From Plantago ovata (Eukaryota; Streptophyta; Magnoliopsida; Lamiales; Plantaginaceae), in NCBI GenBank assembly GCA_028274465.1, contig CM051455.1, forward strand, positions 94,992,365-95,056,364: a stretch of 64,000 bases of DNA, given 5' to 3'. Within the stretch, counting starts at the first letter, position 1. Every line of letters begins with the position of its first letter. Shown piece by piece: positions 21,999 to 32,207 of the stretch. The notes beneath the pieces are model-generated. The model was not told the DNA's origin. It ran no database searches and was given only the letters and a program-made list of their open reading frames with translations. A program made the translations under genes and the position numbers.

Positions 21999-22334
21999 CT
22001 AGAGCCAGTCACCTTTATGCTTAATACCTAGATTAGCATAATGTCTTAAGTGGACATCCACTGATAAGACCTTGGTGAAAGGATCTGCCACGTTGTCCAT
22101 GGTTGAGACACATTCTATACTAACTTCTCCTCTATCAATAATCTCACGTATAACGTGATACTTTCTAAGTACATGTTTGTTCTTGTTTGTAGATCTAGGC
22201 TCCTTGGCTTGAGCGACGGCGCCCGTGTTGTCACAATAAATCGTTATTGGACTAGGAGCAGGAATAACCCTCAATTCCTTCAAGAACTCTGAAATCCAGA
22301 CAACTTTTTTCGATGCTTCTGATGCAGCAATGTA
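21999..22334 (-). pseudogene. Cop1 RNase H C-terminal part, separated by N2c1
   Basis: Minus-strand frame encoding the end of the copia RNase H: YIAASEASKK (split at the insertion), VVWISEFLKEL, CDNTGAVAQAKEP and HIRE-type motif RKYHVIREIIDRGEV, then DPFTKVLS and a stop at 21999. The upstream half of RNase H (DSSTEAEY) is at about 25545-25570, on the far side of N2c1, so the insertion falls within the SxTEAEYIA motif. Confidence 0.88.
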
Positions 22335-22670
22335 TGATGAATGTGTATTTTACACTTTCATTTGAGTCTTTTTCACCTATTTTAGCTATCCTCTATGTTA
22401 ATTTAGCTATATTTTAGTGCATTTTATTAGAATAGTGTCACGTTTCCCTTTAGTTTGTATTTTACAGGTTTTCGGTGAAAAACGAGGTTTTATGGGCAAT
22501 TATATTGAAGTAGACAAGGAATTGGTGTTCCGAAGGCCTAATTCGAGTATCTGAAATATTCCGGATAGGATTTGAAGTCTAGCGGTCGAGTCTGAAGGCT
22601 AAAAGGTCACTAGAAGGCAAAAACCGAGTCCGAAAAGGGGAAGAAATCCAAAAACGCGTCGACAACGGCT
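22335..22670 (+). repeat. N2c1 5' LTR remnant
   Basis: Collinear with 24343-24680 of the 3' LTR up to AAAACGCGTCGACAACG, then jumps to ORF2 sequence. The promoter part with the TATA box and the LTR 3' end are deleted. Confidence 0.88.
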
Positions 22671-22802
22671 CGAAGCGGAGCTAGCCCAAGGTGGGAGCAA
22701 CAACAGCTCATCCGTCAGCAACAGGAGGCTCTACAGCAGTCCAATGATCTCCTGTCTGACATGTGGAGGGACTATTATGGGGACTACAATCCCGATAACT
22801 AG
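22671..22802 (+). pseudogene. N2c1 ORF2 C-terminal stub
   Basis: Open frame from the deletion junction, with WEQQQLIRQQQEALQQSNDL, then SDMWRDYYGDYNPDN and a stop at 22800-22802. The following sequence (CAACCGAGGCCAAACCG...CATCTAGTATCAC) matches the end of N2c2 ORF2 at 42055-42095, placing this as the family's ORF2 C-terminus. Gln-rich; no domain can be named from so short a piece. Confidence 0.6.
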
Positions 22803-24342
22803 TATTTTCACATGTCCACTCTCAGCCAACCGAGGCCAAACCGTTCGGTAACATCTAGTATCACTTCATATTACTCATTCTCTTTTGCTAGGGACTAGCT
22901 TAAGTTTCATAAGGGGGATGGGATGTGAACCGTGATGTTAAGTATTGTTTGGCTTTGTGTTGATTGGTATCTTGTTTTTTCGTTTGCATTTGCATTTGCA
23001 CGTTTACTGCTTTCTTAGTTTTAGTTGCATTCACTACATTCATCCTAGGATAGTCTTGCATGTTTTATGTGGAGTTTATTGCCAAATTTTTTGAACTTTT
23101 TTATTGGGTAGATCAAATAATTATGCCCTTAGTCATATGCTTCATCTCTATGAATTTGTTTGAGGTTTTTCTCGCTTGGCTTGTCACATTTATGTATTGC
23201 ACTTAGTTAAGCTTGGTAGTCTCGACATCACTTAGTGGTGTTTTGTCTACTGCGGCTCACGAAGGCCTTTATAATAGGATGATGCATGTTAAGGTCTTAT
23301 GGTTGTTTTCCCGAGTAATTATGTACCTAATAGGCAACAAGTCTTCACCATGCTTTGAGATTGCTAAATGCCTAGGAAGGAGGTAGTGTGAGATTGTGTG
23401 ATCCTTTGTTTGCAACCTATTCTTCCGAATAGGTTTGAGGAGGGGGTTACGCCATCATTAGACTTGTTTTCGTTTTCCAATTTTGTGTTGTGGGTTTATT
23501 TTTCCTTTTTCGTAAACTTTGTACTCCAACCTATTCTTTCGAATAGGTTTGGGGAACTCGTTCGTGAGTCATTTCTGTTTCTTTTTCGTTGTGCTACTGC
23601 TGGCTAAAAAAATCGAAAAAATAAAGAAGAAAAGGAAAACTTCCAGAAAAAAAAAGAAAAAAAAATGGAAAAGAAAAAAAAAGAAAAAAGAAAAGACCCC
23701 AAAAAAGCAAAGAAGGGTCCAAAAAAAAAAAGAAAGCCAAGCAGTTTAGCAAAGTGTTGTGTCTCATTTTCCAATTCGTGTAATGTTCGTAATCGTGTTG
23801 TAATTTTCTGTCTTTTGTTTATTTGAGTGCCATCTGTTCTAGACCACCCTCGTCCTGCCATTCAGGAAGTGGTGAATAGCTTAAGGCTTTGCTTGAGAGA
23901 TGGGTAGAATACGGGAGTGTTATCTTTTTTAGGGAACCCTCCTTCGTTTGATAAGAGCCAGTATTGGTTCGACCTCTTTGAGGAAAAGTCTTAACTTGGT
24001 GAACAGCAGTAGGTCCTCAGTTTCATAGGCACGGGACAACCATTCGTATTCTAACATGTTTCATTACGTCGTCACTGACTAGGTCCAGGTAGAGAATGTT
24101 ACAAGAGACTATCTTGTCTCAACATAAGTGTTTATGTGAATGTGTATGAGTCAATTGAGGCATTCTTCAACCTATATTCATGTTATGATTTGTATGGGTT
24201 TTTGTTCATATGTTTTTTGATAGATTCAGTAGATTAGTTCATATCATTTGGCATGAGCCTCCATTTTTTGTGTTGCATTGTTTTTTGCATTAGAGTCTAG
24301 CTTAGTTGCTTGAGGACAAGCAAAGGTTCGGTTTGGGGAGTT
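22803..24342 (+). other. N2c1 3' untranslated region with twin hairpins, purine tract and polypurine tract
   Basis: No coding frame. Contains the block shared with N1 (GGAGTTTATTGCCAAATT, GTCTCGACATCAC), two hairpins with AACCTATTC / GAATAGGTT arms (23414-23435 and 23528-23549), an A/G-rich tract (about 23609-23742), the block GACCACCCTCGTCCTGCCAT, and the polypurine tract GTTTGGGGAGTT (24331-24342). The Lys-rich frames here and in the two sister copies come from the A/G tract. Confidence 0.75.
23414..23549 (+). other. pair of AACCTATTC hairpins in N2c1
   Basis: First: arms AACCTATTC and GAATAGGTT, loop TTCC (23414-23435). Second: same arms, loop TTTC (23528-23549). Same paired arrangement in N1 (32312-32335, 32421-32442) and N2c2 (42661-42682, 42775-42796). 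Confidence 0.85.
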
Positions 24343-25542
24343 TGATGAATGTGTATTTTACACTTTCATTTGAGTCTTTTTTTACCTATTTTAGCTATCC
24401 TCTATGTTAATTTAGCCATATTTTAGTGCATTTTATTAGAATAGTGTCATGTTTCCCTTTAGTTTGTATTTTACAGGCTTTGGGTGAAAATCGAGGTTTT
24501 CCGGGCAATTATATTGAAGTAGACAAGGAATTGGTGTTCCCAAGGCCTAATTGGAGTATCTGAAAGATTCCGGATAGGATTTGAAGTCTAGGGGTCGAGT
24601 CTGAAGGCTAAAAGGTCACTAGAAGGCAAAAACCGAGTCCGAAAAGGGGAAGGAATCCAAAAACGCGTCGAAAACGCGTATCTGGCCGAAAAAAGCTCCA
24701 GGGCGAGTCGCCCGGGACGTGGGACGAATTGCCCGACACCAGGCGAATCGCCCGTTGTGTGGGGCCCTTCGCCCCACACCTCCCGAATACCTATATATAG
24801 TTGCTCAGTTTTCTCCGTTTTTCAAACTTTTCGAGACATTTTCTCTCACCTTTCTCAGTAGTTTTAGGTAGGAATTCTCCAGAGCCTGTTCTGGGGGTTC
24901 TTAGCTTAGGAGATACTTTTTCTTAGTAGTTTGGAGCTTATAAGATCACGATTCTTTGGAGATTGACAACCTTCGGTAACATTGTATCTTACAGTTTTTC
25001 TATTTATATTTATATATCTTTCATCATGTTTTCATTCATTCGTGGTATGATTTCTGTTGATTGCATGACATCTATGAGTAGCTAAACTTCTCGTTGGTGA
25101 TAGTATGTGATTTCTTAGCGAAGGGTTAATAATTATGCTAATGGCTATATCGCGCATTATACCTAGAGTTATTGCTTTATTTCTTTGATCTATCTAAATC
25201 TCTATCTTCGTAGTGTTGAATAATTACGGAACGCAACTGGACAATTCATTGATCAAAGATCTCTATGCAAAACCGGGGAATTTATGCATGATTATTAACC
25301 TGCTATGCTTTGAATGACCATACTATCACCAATCTCCATTATCTGTTAAGAAAAACCTTTGCTAAGTCGTCTGTTGATTTATATTCTTAAGTTAGATTAG
25401 ATAAAGCTAGTTATAGTCCTTAGAGATTGACACTCGAGGTTATTCTACTGCTACACTACGGTTTTCATTGTAGTTGTGAATTGCCTTTGGCTAAATACAA
25501 ATTTATTTGATTAATTAGAATCTGACAAATTCTGTTTCATCA
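24343..25542 (+). repeat. N2c1 3' LTR
   Basis: 1200 bp. It contains palindromes GGGCGAGTCGCCC (24701-24713) and a 9-bp inverted repeat GTGTGGGGC / GCCCCACAC (24757-24779), followed at once by the TATA motif CTATATATAG (about 24790). It ends TGACAAATTCTGTTTCATCA, very close to the G4 LTR end. Confidence 0.92.
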
Positions 25543-26927
25543 ATGTACTCGGCTTCTGTGGATGAGTCAACAATCGTGGCTTGCTTAGAACTCTTCCAAC
25601 AGATAGCTCCTCCGTTCAATTTGAATACGTATCCTGTCTGTGACTTAAAGTCATCAGGATCTGATTCAAATCCAGCGTCGACATAACCAGACATCTTCAA
25701 TTCTGGTTCTCCACCAAACACCAAGAACATTTCCTTAGTCCGTCGAAGGTACTTAAGAATGTTCTTTACAGCAGTCCAGTGAGCTACTCCTGGATTCTGT
25801 TGGTGTCGACAAGTGACACTAAGCGCATATGCCACATCTGGCCTTGTGCAATTCATTGCATACATTATAGACCTTACTGCCGAAGCATAGGGCACACGAC
25901 TCATTGCCTTTCTGTCTTCATCAGTTTTAGGACTATCCTTAACTGATAGCACGATCCCATGCCTAGCTGGGAGAAAGCCTTTCTTTGAGTCGTCCATCTT
26001 ATAACGCTTTAGTATTTTGTCGATGTAGGTGGACTGTGTCAATCCTAACATCCTCTTCGATCTATCTCTATAGATCTTTATCCCTAGGATGTAGTTCACT
26101 TCACCCAAGTCCTTCATTGAGAAGGTACTTGATAACCAAACTTTAGTCTCTTCTAGCATAGAGACATTGTTTCCCATGATCAAAATGTCATCAACATAAA
26201 TGATCATGAAAACGACTTCCTTGTCGCTGTGCCTAGTGTAGACACAGGGATCTTCTACGCTTCTGACGAAGTCAAACAATTTGACAGCTTCATCAAAACG
26301 GATATTCCAGCTCCTAGACGCTTGCTTTAGTCCATAGATGGATCTCTGTAATTTGCATACAGCAGTTGGCCTGGTTTTACTAATAAAACCTTCCGGCTGT
26401 ACCATATAGACCTCTTCCTCAAGGTTCCCATTGAGGAAGGCAGTCTTTACATCCATCTGCCAGATCTCATAATCATAATAGGCAGCTATCCCAAGTAGAA
26501 TTCGAATGGACTTCAACTTTGCTACCGGTGAAAAGGTTTCATCGTAATCGATGCCATACCTTTGCGTGTAGCCTTTAGCCACAAGTCTAGCCTTGTGCAT
26601 TTGTACCTTGCCTTCGGCATCTGTCTTTCGTTTAAAGACCCATTTGCACCCAATAGGTCTAACTCCTTGGGGCAAATCTACCAAGCTCCAAACTTGGTTC
26701 AGGTACATGGAGTCCATTTCCAATTCCATGGCCTCTTGCCATTTGTCTGAGTCAATATCATTTATTGCCTCTTTGTAGGTCTTGGGATCTTCCCGATCTG
26801 ATAAGCCAACATCAAGTTCACTGATGTTTTCTATCATAAGGCTTTGCTTTTCAGGTCCTTTTGGGATCCTCTTCGACCTACGGAGCTCGACTGGTGCTTC
26901 TGTCGGTGTTTCTGGTGCTTTCCTTTT
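25543..26927 (-). pseudogene. Cop1 reverse transcriptase and RNase H (N-terminal part)
   Basis: Long uninterrupted minus-strand frame (26837 down to the N2c1 junction at 25543). RVT_2 motifs in order: [94 protein letters not shown] and the catalytic YVDD (codons at 26187-26198), then YILGIKIYRDRS. RNase H follows with GYVDAGFESD, then SQTGYVFKLNGGAICWKSSK and STEAEY. The catalytic residues are intact. The frame is joined upstream to the integrase part through an in-frame TAG at about 26928, and downstream it runs into N2c1. This is the best-preserved enzyme domain in the window. Confidence 0.9.
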
Positions 26928-28250
26928 CTAACTTCGTGTAACACGAACATTATCAGTGGGTACTGATACAGCCGGTCGCACGATGCGACCCCGTTCCCTA
27001 GCGGGAGGCTGCTCTTGGGCAACTCGATGCACAGGTTGATTTACAACGGGTTCTATTGGTGTGTTTTCAACTGTTGATCTAATCACAGGACTCCCACTGA
27101 CTATGACATGCCTAGAAAGTGTCATATCATTACCCTTGTCTGCTTCGAAAGATCCCACTGAACTTGAGTCCAAATCAGAAGAATTAGAGAACCGATGTTC
27201 GCGCGTGTCAAAGTCTTGAATTTCTTCAAGTTCTATCATGTCATCTAACCTCTCTTCTTCGAGGTATTTTGCTTCTAAAAACTTGACGTTTCTAGATACT
27301 ATCACCTTGTGATCTTCAGCATGGTAGAATTCATAGCCTCTCATCTGACGAGGATAGCCTATGAAATATACTTTGACACCCTTGGCATCTAACTTATTAG
27401 TGAGCAACAATTTGACTATCGCAGGACAGCCCCAAGGTCTAAGATAGCCCAGTGAGGGCTTCTTTCCTTTCCATAACTCATAAGGAGTTTTCTCCACTGA
27501 TTTAGATGGTACACGGTTCAGAATGTAGATTGCAGTTTGTAGCGCATATCCCCATAGATATTTAGGAAGAGTCGAGAATCCAATCATTGATCTCACCATG
27601 TCTAACAGCGTTCGATTCCTTCTCTCAGACACACCATTTAATTTTGGTGTTCCAGGAGGGGTCCATTGGGATTGAATTCCATTCTCCTTCAAGTAGTCAA
27701 TAAATTGTTCACTGAGGTATTCACCTCCTCGATCTGATCGAAGAGTGACTATCCTTAGGTTCAATTCATTCTCGACCTCATTCCTAAACTCCTTCAATTT
27801 CCCAAAGGTCTCAGATTTATTCTTCATAAGATAAATATATCCATACCTTGAGGAATCGTCAGTAAAGGTAACGAAGTAAGGTTAACCTCCACGTGCTTGG
27901 ACTTTAAAAGGTCCACATACATCGGTATGTATGAGCTCTAAGAAGCGAGTGGCACGAACACCTTGTCCAACAAAAGGTTTGTTCATCATCTTACCCTTAA
28001 CACATGATTCACATGTACCATATGATTCAAAATCAAATGGTTCTAAGTAGTCCAACTTCCTTAGTCTTTGAATCCGTGTTTCATTGATATGGCCTAGCCG
28101 ACAATGCCATAGATAAGATGGATTATTCTTCCTACTTGAAGATGGTTGCTTGTTATGTATTTGAAATAAAGGTAGACTACTTTGCAAAATATATAAACCA
28201 TTCATTAAGCGAGCTTTTCCATAATACTGGTCATTTAACGAAAAATACAA
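26928..28250 (-). pseudogene. Cop1 GAG-pre-integrase and integrase, one nonsense codon
   Basis: Same frame as the reverse transcriptase. Zinc-binding part: LWHCRLGH and CESCVKGKM (about 28040-28110). The rve core has LIHTDVCGPFK (first Asp), LRSDRGGEY (second Asp) and [12 protein letters not shown] (catalytic Glu), then the C-terminal [19 protein letters not shown] and YFIGYP motifs and a Ser/Glu-rich linker. One nonsense codon at 27882-27884 interrupts the run between the first and second catalytic Asp. Otherwise the catalytic triad is present. Confidence 0.9.
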
Positions 28251-28552
28251 GTATTATTAGCAAAATAAAAGGAAAAACCCAAATTGTCCAACAATGGAAT
28301 GGAAATAATATTTCTGACAATGGATGGAACAAAATAAACGTTATCAAGTTCAAAACATTGTCCTGAAGGTAAATCTATCTTGCAGCATCCAACGCGTTTG
28401 GCTTCAACTGGATTGCCGTTCCCAACATGCAATTCGATTTCACCTTGCTTGACTAGCCTGTGTTCAATCAACCCCTGCACATTATTACAAATGTGCGAGC
28501 CACATGCTGTATCTAATACCCAACCATTGGAGTCAAAAGTAGTCATGTTCAT
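28235..28552 (-). pseudogene. Cop1 aspartic protease with altered active site
   Basis: Minus-strand frame MNMTTFDSNGWVLDTACGSH, where the family active-site triplet is D-T/S-G. Here the codon after Thr encodes Ala (28505-28507), so the catalytic Gly is lost. Downstream GLIEHRLVKQGEIELHVGNG and NVYFVPSIVRNIISI match the copia protease fold. A frameshift separates it from the integrase frame and from gag. Confidence 0.82.
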
Positions 28553-28570
28553 TTAAATAACAAACATACC

Positions 28571-29439
28571 TTAGCTAGAAGCCGACGGCTTCTTAGCATG
28601 ATCTTCCCTTAGCTTAGGGCAATCTTTCTTCCAATGCCCTTTCTGCTTACAGAAAAGACATTCATCTGGGCGTACCGTTCCGCTCCTCTTGAACTTCCTT
28701 TTCTGGTTCAGATGCTTAGGCCTATCACTCGAAGTGTTCGCCTTGGCTCCCGACTTTCCCTTACCCTTAGCACCTTTGTTTCTCATGTTTGGGTTAGACG
28801 GTTGCCCAACATACATGATCGATTTCTCCTTCTTAGGAAGAGTTTGATCATATGTCTTCAGCAGATTATGGAGCTCGGGCAGTGTAACGTCCTTCGCATT
28901 CATCGTGTAGTTAATGATGAACTGCGAATACGAACTCGGTAATGATTGAAGGACAAAGATCACCATGATCTTATTCTCCATCTTGACACCGGCATCGGCA
29001 AGCTTCTCAAAGAGACCAATCATTTTGAGAACATGTTCAGACATGTTCCCTCCTTCATTGAGCTTGCATCTGTGTATCTCTTTGATCAGATCACATTCAA
29101 CACTTCTAGCTGTCGTCTTAAAGAGCGACTCAAGATGCTTCAGCATCTCATACGGCAACATGCTTTCATGTTGTCTATGCAGCTCATTGCCGCCAGCATA
29201 ATACACTATGCGGATCTAGCATCCTCATGATGCTTATCAGACTTTGCCTTGTTGGCTTGATTCCAAGCAGCAACTTGATCGGCAGTCTGATTCTCGGGAC
29301 ACACGGGAATGACCTCGTCCAAGACGTACTCAATCTTTTCGTACCTCAACACCAAACGTATATTCCTGATCCAATCTAGGAAGTTCGGTCCGGTCAAAAT
29401 TTTCTTCTCTAAGACAGCACGGAGCGAGATACTCGCCAT
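28571..29439 (-). pseudogene. Cop1 gag with nonsense codon and 7-nt deletion
   Basis: ATG at 29437-29439 opens MASISLRAVLEKKILTGPNF; the first frame stops at 29206. The second frame (29206 to 28571) carries the UBN2-type Gag core (LKHLESLFKTTARSVE, EGGNMSEHVLKMIGLFEKL, LQSLPSSYSQFI), a Lys-rich segment and the zinc knuckle CLFCKQKGHWKKDC. Comparison with Cop2 gag (51596 on) shows a stop in place of Gln and a 7-nt deletion between short direct repeats (ATGAGC) near 29190, explaining the frame change. Confidence 0.88.
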
Positions 29440-30854
29440 TTCGGTTTTTCTTAGGAGAAATAGTATAGAACGAAAATAATAAATCAAGTATTGAAATACT
29501 ATTTCTAAATACACAGTCAACATAACTAAACAACAAGGTCTTTTAGCTGTTTAGCTTCCACCATTTTCACATATGATTGCCCCCAAAACAAACATACGAG
29601 TAATGTCCAACAAGTTACCGTAGTGGCCAAGATCCAAATCCATACTATGCTATACTTCAACAGGGGCTGGTCGCATAGCATAATATGATCGGTAGGACTA
29701 TCCAATTGCGTCACGCAACTCTTGGGTGTTAAATCTAATTTAAGCCGATGCTCTACATACTGTACATATCAAGGTCGCTAGATACAATATGCAGTAAGTT
29801 ATAACCATAGGCTTACTCTAATCTGACGATCACTGCGAGTCTGCAAGACGAGGTCGCCAATACAGGGAAACGCAATGAATGTTCAGAATTAAAGCACCCC
29901 ATGGAAAGCATCTCAGAAACACATACGTGTACATATTTCTGCACTTATATTGGTTGGGGCTTGTAGCTTGAGGGTTGTTATCAGTCATCTACAAACAAAT
30001 AAGGGCGCCGCCTATCCATCATGCATGAGCGGTCTACACGTAATGGATGCCGCCTATCCATTCTAGTTCTAAACGCGGTCAAGCACATAATGGGCGCCGC
30101 CTACCCATACATAAAAATATGCGGTCCGACAAATAAGAGGGCGCCGCCTACCCTCGCATGCATAGCAGTCGAACGGAAAGTAAAATACGTGGTATTTAAA
30201 CATGCATTGTCAAACAATGGCATATTGAGCATACAAACATGTAGTAGCCTATGTGGATGCCAAATGACTTCGTAATTTCATTATGAAAATTATAATCCCA
30301 TACTTATAATCTCTATGAAAAATTGAAAATTTGGACTAGATTGAAAAATCGAAAATTCTATTGACCAGGTAGCAATTTTCGAAAACCCAAATGACTCAAT
30401 TGTAATTTTCGAAACCTTGGATGTGTTAAATTTAAAATTCAAAAGTAGAAGGACTTATTTGTAATAAACAATAAATTTATAAATCACAAATAAGCCCCTT
30501 AACTTTATGCTAATTAAATTTAACCCCTCAAGTTAACAATAATTACAATTAAATCATATTTATATTCCAAATATAAAATTCAATCCTCAAAATTTCCAAA
30601 ATTCGATTTTGGGTCCAACCCCGAAAAAATATATTTATATAATATACGGGGACGAGATCGAGTCCCGTCCCCTAGTGTGCCTGCGGCCGCAGGCGCCGAC
30701 CTGCGTCACACATATATTTTTTTGAAAAATATAAATTCTAAATTTATATAAAAACAAAACTTTTGAAAATCGAATTAATCATAGAATCAATTGCATCCAC
30801 ATAAACTACAAAATCATATAACATATATACGTATATTCATAATCAATTAACCTC
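29440..30854 (-). other. Cop1 untranslated leader with tandem GGCGCC repeats
   Basis: About 1.4 kb without coding potential between the primer-binding site and gag. Four short units containing GGGCGCCGCCTACCC or close variants lie at 30002, 30044, 30091 and 30138 (spacing 42, 47, 47). The same four-unit layout occurs in the Cop2 leader at 50896-51048. The rest is AT-rich. Confidence 0.75.
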
Positions 30855-30867
30855 ACTCTGATACCAC
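30855..30867 (-). other. Cop1 primer-binding site (tRNA-iMet)
   Basis: On the element strand it reads TGGTATCAGAGTG, one mismatch from the initiator-Met complement, one base inside the 5' LTR. Confidence 0.88.
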
Positions 30868-32202
30868 TGTTAGAAAATATGGTCAGAGTTACCCCTAGGG
30901 TACGCAGCGGAATTTCAAAATTTTCTTAACATGTAGGTAAATTGATCATGTATATAGCATATATATTAAACACGTTAATCAGAAGACTTACAATACTCCA
31001 AAAGCAAGCACAGGTATCAAGTCTTCGTAATAATCCGATGAATCTTCTCCTTCGTCGAAGTCGAAGATACCTGCAATACTTTGATCATCTGCAAGACAAT
31101 AAAAGTTAGTTTCCAGCTCCTTGAACCTCAACCTTGGTATCCACGAATGAACAACTTATCGGAAAGAATGTTAGGATATTCTTTGTGTGGCCAAGAAGAT
31201 GGGGGGCGGCGTTTTTCCTCCGGTAGGGTGGCGCGCGCGTGGCTTGCGAGAGGCAGGGGAGAGCTTTTATTTTCTCTAAGAAAACTGGTAGACTAACTGT
31301 GTTCAACCTTAAAATCAACCATGACAACAGCTCTCTAGTAGTCTACTATATATAGTAGTCAATAGAAGCCTAAAGAATAATCAATTAGACTTCATAAAGG
31401 AATAAGAATCTAATTTTTATCACACTAGAAAACCAATTCAAGTCTAGATTCATTCCCAATCAAATTAAAACTCAATCAGGAAAATCTAACTTATCCCTTG
31501 ACTTCTAATAGCGGAAGGAGTCGAACTCACTCCTTCCCCTACTACTACTGCTTCGCGCGCGCAAGGGAGATAAGTGGGTCCCGATTTTGGGACCCACTTA
31601 TAGTTCTAAGGCAATTCAAACTCCAAGTAGATTTTTCCCATGTGCATATATTAATTCTAAATTAACATATCCTTTCAAATCAAACCTCTATTATATTTCT
31701 AAAATATAATCTTTAATTATATTTACATAAAATACAATTAATCAACCAATTCAATTAATAATTCCAAATCATTAATTGAGCCACAAATTGTTATAATTAA
31801 TTCCAAATCAATTATAATTCATCAATCACAATTAATTCTAAATTAATTGCGATTCCATCTCAAAGGATATTCGGATAAGCTGAATCACCACATAGTGTGA
31901 CCCATAGGGCCTCATTGTATTAAGCTCGACTAGGGAGAGTTTGGGATAGATGATAACTCACATAGCTCCCACTGTCTGTGTGATCGGTCATCTATCTGAG
32001 GGGACATGTTTAATATCAATACAAACAGGAATAGAGATATGACATGTTGTATGCCTGGTGTAATATAATATGAAAGCGATACTCAATAGTCAAACAACGA
32101 ACATATATTATATTACGTTGACCTGTGTAATAGTACATATATGCCCTTAATAAGGGCTGGATGCCCTTAATAAAGACTGTTTCTAGGACATATACACTAT
32201 CG
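30868..32202 (-). repeat. Cop1 5' LTR with internal deletion
   Basis: 1335 bp against 2027 bp for the 3' LTR. Collinear except that about 690 bp are missing at 31925-31930 (TATTAAGC joined to TCGACTAGGG). The conserved hairpin is present at 31574-31597. The terminal CATATACACTATC is followed by G instead of A, so the LTR starts CG rather than TG on its own strand. Confidence 0.9.
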
Positions 32203-32207
32203 GTATA

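Larger units (their letters stand above)
22335..25542 (+). mobile_element. N2c1: deletion derivative of the N2 Athila-like family
   Basis: TGATGAATG...TTTCATCA ends and TSD ATGTA at 22330-22334 and 25543-25547. It comprises a 5' LTR fragment (22335-22670), the last codons of ORF2, the 3' UTR with two hairpins, a polypurine tract and a complete 3' LTR (24343-25542). Primer-binding site, ORF1 and most of ORF2 are gone, removed by one deletion joining mid-LTR to ORF2. Inserted into Cop1 RNase H. Confidence 0.9.
19958..32202 (-). mobile_element. Cop1: Ty1/copia retrotransposon inserted in N1
   Basis: Minus-strand copia element with TSD GTATA at 19953-19957 and 32203-32207. Reading from the right: 5' LTR (30868-32202), tRNA-iMet primer-binding site, leader with four GC-rich repeats, gag, protease, integrase, reverse transcriptase, RNase H, polypurine tract and 3' LTR (19958-21984). 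RNase H is split by N2c1. The pol is better preserved than in A1 but has two in-frame stops in pol, frameshifts and a changed protease motif. The terminal base next to the right TSD is G where related LTRs have A. Confidence 0.93.

Noticed and set aside
23600..23750. Lys-rich small proteins, also at 32390-32650 and 42720-43050
   Set aside because: Produced by the A/G-rich tract of the N1/N2 3' UTR; not conserved as proteins between copies.
29998..30175. CRISPR-like array (regularly spaced GGCGCC repeats)
   Set aside because: Four short degenerate units in a plant retrotransposon leader, conserved in Cop2; no CRISPR context.
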